Both the position numbers and the translations under genes were made by a program. Below the pieces are notes generated by a model that saw only the letters and a program-made list of their open reading frames with translations, did not search any database and was not told the origin of the DNA. DNA of 64,000 nucleotides from Pirellulaceae bacterium (GTDB lineage: Bacteria > Planctomycetota > Planctomycetia > Pirellulales > Pirellulaceae), in the NCBI GenBank assembly GCA_023382975.1, contig JAHDXO010000001.1:124001-188000 (forward strand), given 5' to 3'. Positions 63,272 to 64,000 of the stretch are shown here, one piece after another. The first letter of the stretch is position 1; the number at the start of each line of letters is the position of its first letter.

Positions 63272-64000
63272 TTAGATGATTTCCTTCAACCGGCCGCCCA
63301 TTTTCATGCCTTCGTCGGGGCCGGGGATGGCGCGGATGAACTCACCCATCGGATGCGGCAGTCCGGCTTCCGGGTCAATCCCCGCCAATTCGTACATGGT
63401 CGCGATCAGGTCGGCAGGATAGACCGGCCGGTCCTTGACGTGTTCGCCCTTGGCCGTGGATTCGCCGACCACTTGTCCACCCTTGAATCCGCCTCCCGCC
63501 ACGACGGTCGAGAAGACGTGGCCGTAGTGATGGCGTCCGCCGTTCCAGGGTGATTTCCAATCGACCTCGGGCGTGCGGCCGAATTCGCCGATCCACCAGA
63601 CGACGGTGCTCTCCAGCAACCCGCGATCGGAGAGATCGGAGATCAGAGTGGACATGCCTCGGTCCAACTCCGGCAGTTTCCGACGCATGGTCGGGAAATG
63701 GTCCTTGTGCGTGTCCCATCCCCCATAGTTGATCGTCACGTACTTGACGCCCTGTTCGACCAACCGCCGAGCGGCTAGGCACGATTGGCCGAACCGATTG
63801 CGGCCGTAACGGACCCGCAATTCCTCCGGTTCTTGGGACAGATCGAAGACCTTGCCGGCATCACCTAGGATTAGATCGTACGCTTGGTCCCTCGCCTGCC
63901 TGGACGCCTCCATCTGCGGGTCGCTGTCGATGAGCCGGCCGAGCAGGTTGGTCCGCTGCAGCAGGTCGCGGCGCCGCAATTGCTGCTCGTCAGAGATGCC
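63272..64000 (-). CDS. DUF1501 family protein, C-terminal part only
   Basis: The frame is open at the right window edge (ISDEQQLRRRDLLQRTNLLG), so the gene starts outside. About 240 C-terminal residues are present. YGRNRFGQSCLAARRLVEQG, VKYVTINYGGWDTHKDHF, STVVWWIGEFGRTPEV and GRHHYGHVFSTVVAGGGFKGG are the conserved core of DUF1501, a sulfatase-like alkaline phosphatase superfamily branch. The N-terminus normally carries a Tat signal. It precedes the PPC-domain gene by 13 bp on the same strand and is probably co-transcribed. Confidence 0.93.
   Translation of the reverse strand, partial: GISDEQQLRRRDLLQRTNLLGRLIDSDPQMEASRQARDQAYDLILGDAGKVFDLSQEPEELRVRYGRNRFGQSCLAARRLVEQGVKYVTINYGGWDTHKDHFPTMRRKLPELDRGMSTLISDLSDRGLLESTVVWWIGEFGRTPEVDWKSPWNGGRHHYGHVFSTVVAGGGFKGGQVVGESTAKGEHVKDRPVYPADLIATMYELAGIDPEAGLPHPMGEFIRAIPGPDEGMKMGGRLKEII

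Noticed and set aside
1..64000. T-box, glycine or other known riboswitches upstream of tdh, cimA or valS
   Set aside because: No T-box AGGGTGGNACCGCG-like core or other recognisable aptamer was found.

Overview
The window looks like a high-GC chromosome fragment from a planctomycete, most likely of the Pirellulales type. The case rests on gene content: type II pseudopilin-like DUF1559 proteins, a DUF1559 lipoprotein, DUF1501, DUF1573, two DUF4058 proteins, DUF4126, a PEGA lipoprotein, a PmoA-like DUF6807 protein, PPC-domain secreted proteins and many secreted carbohydrate-active proteins. No rRNA, tRNA, CRISPR array or complete insertion sequence was seen.

Layout. Positions 1-2.5 kb (minus) hold a sugar-utilisation cluster: DUF4838-like start, a TIM-barrel isomerase broken by an in-frame amber codon, and a PmoA-like protein. 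2.7-6.1 kb (minus) hold a WD40 protein, a group II intron relic, a lipoprotein and a membrane protein. 6.6-10 kb (plus) is a beta-oxidation pair, a FadJ-like multifunctional enzyme overlapping a thiolase. 10-12.5 kb hold a DUF4058 protein and a translationally coupled ATPase/TOPRIM-like pair. 12.8-21.1 kb (minus) hold the DUF1559/PilM/DUF1573 operon and two pseudopilin-like DUF1559 proteins. 21.5-29.8 kb hold threonine dehydrogenase, a second DUF4058, DUF4126, secreted glycosidase-like and isomerase-like proteins, a beta-propeller glycosidase, a beta-lactamase-fold hydrolase and a PEGA lipoprotein. 30.2-36.5 kb (plus) hold a PP2C phosphatase, then citramalate synthase (cimA) and valyl-tRNA synthetase (valS). 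36.5-40.3 kb is an accessory graveyard: ORF6N, type III restriction and modification remnants, a MNT/HEPN module with a truncated toxin, and a three-gene retropepsin cassette flanked by a 24-nt direct repeat. 41.5-44.6 kb is a histidine kinase/NtrC pair. 45.3-51.7 kb hold a large secreted protein and two adjacent dynamin-like GTPases. 52-64 kb hold a 40-residue membrane peptide, a sodium symporter divergent from a MurQ-kinase fusion, two beta-helix proteins (one a PL6-type lyase), a cupin, a PPC-domain protein and a truncated DUF1501 protein.

The most striking item is the leader of cimA. A 26-codon reading frame ends in Val-Val-Ile-Cys-Val-Val-Ile-Arg-stop, followed by mutually exclusive antiterminator and terminator stems directly upstream of cimA (isoleucine precursor synthesis) and valS. 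This has every visible part of a branched-chain amino acid transcription attenuator. All functional statements here come from reading the sequence by eye; no database search was run.
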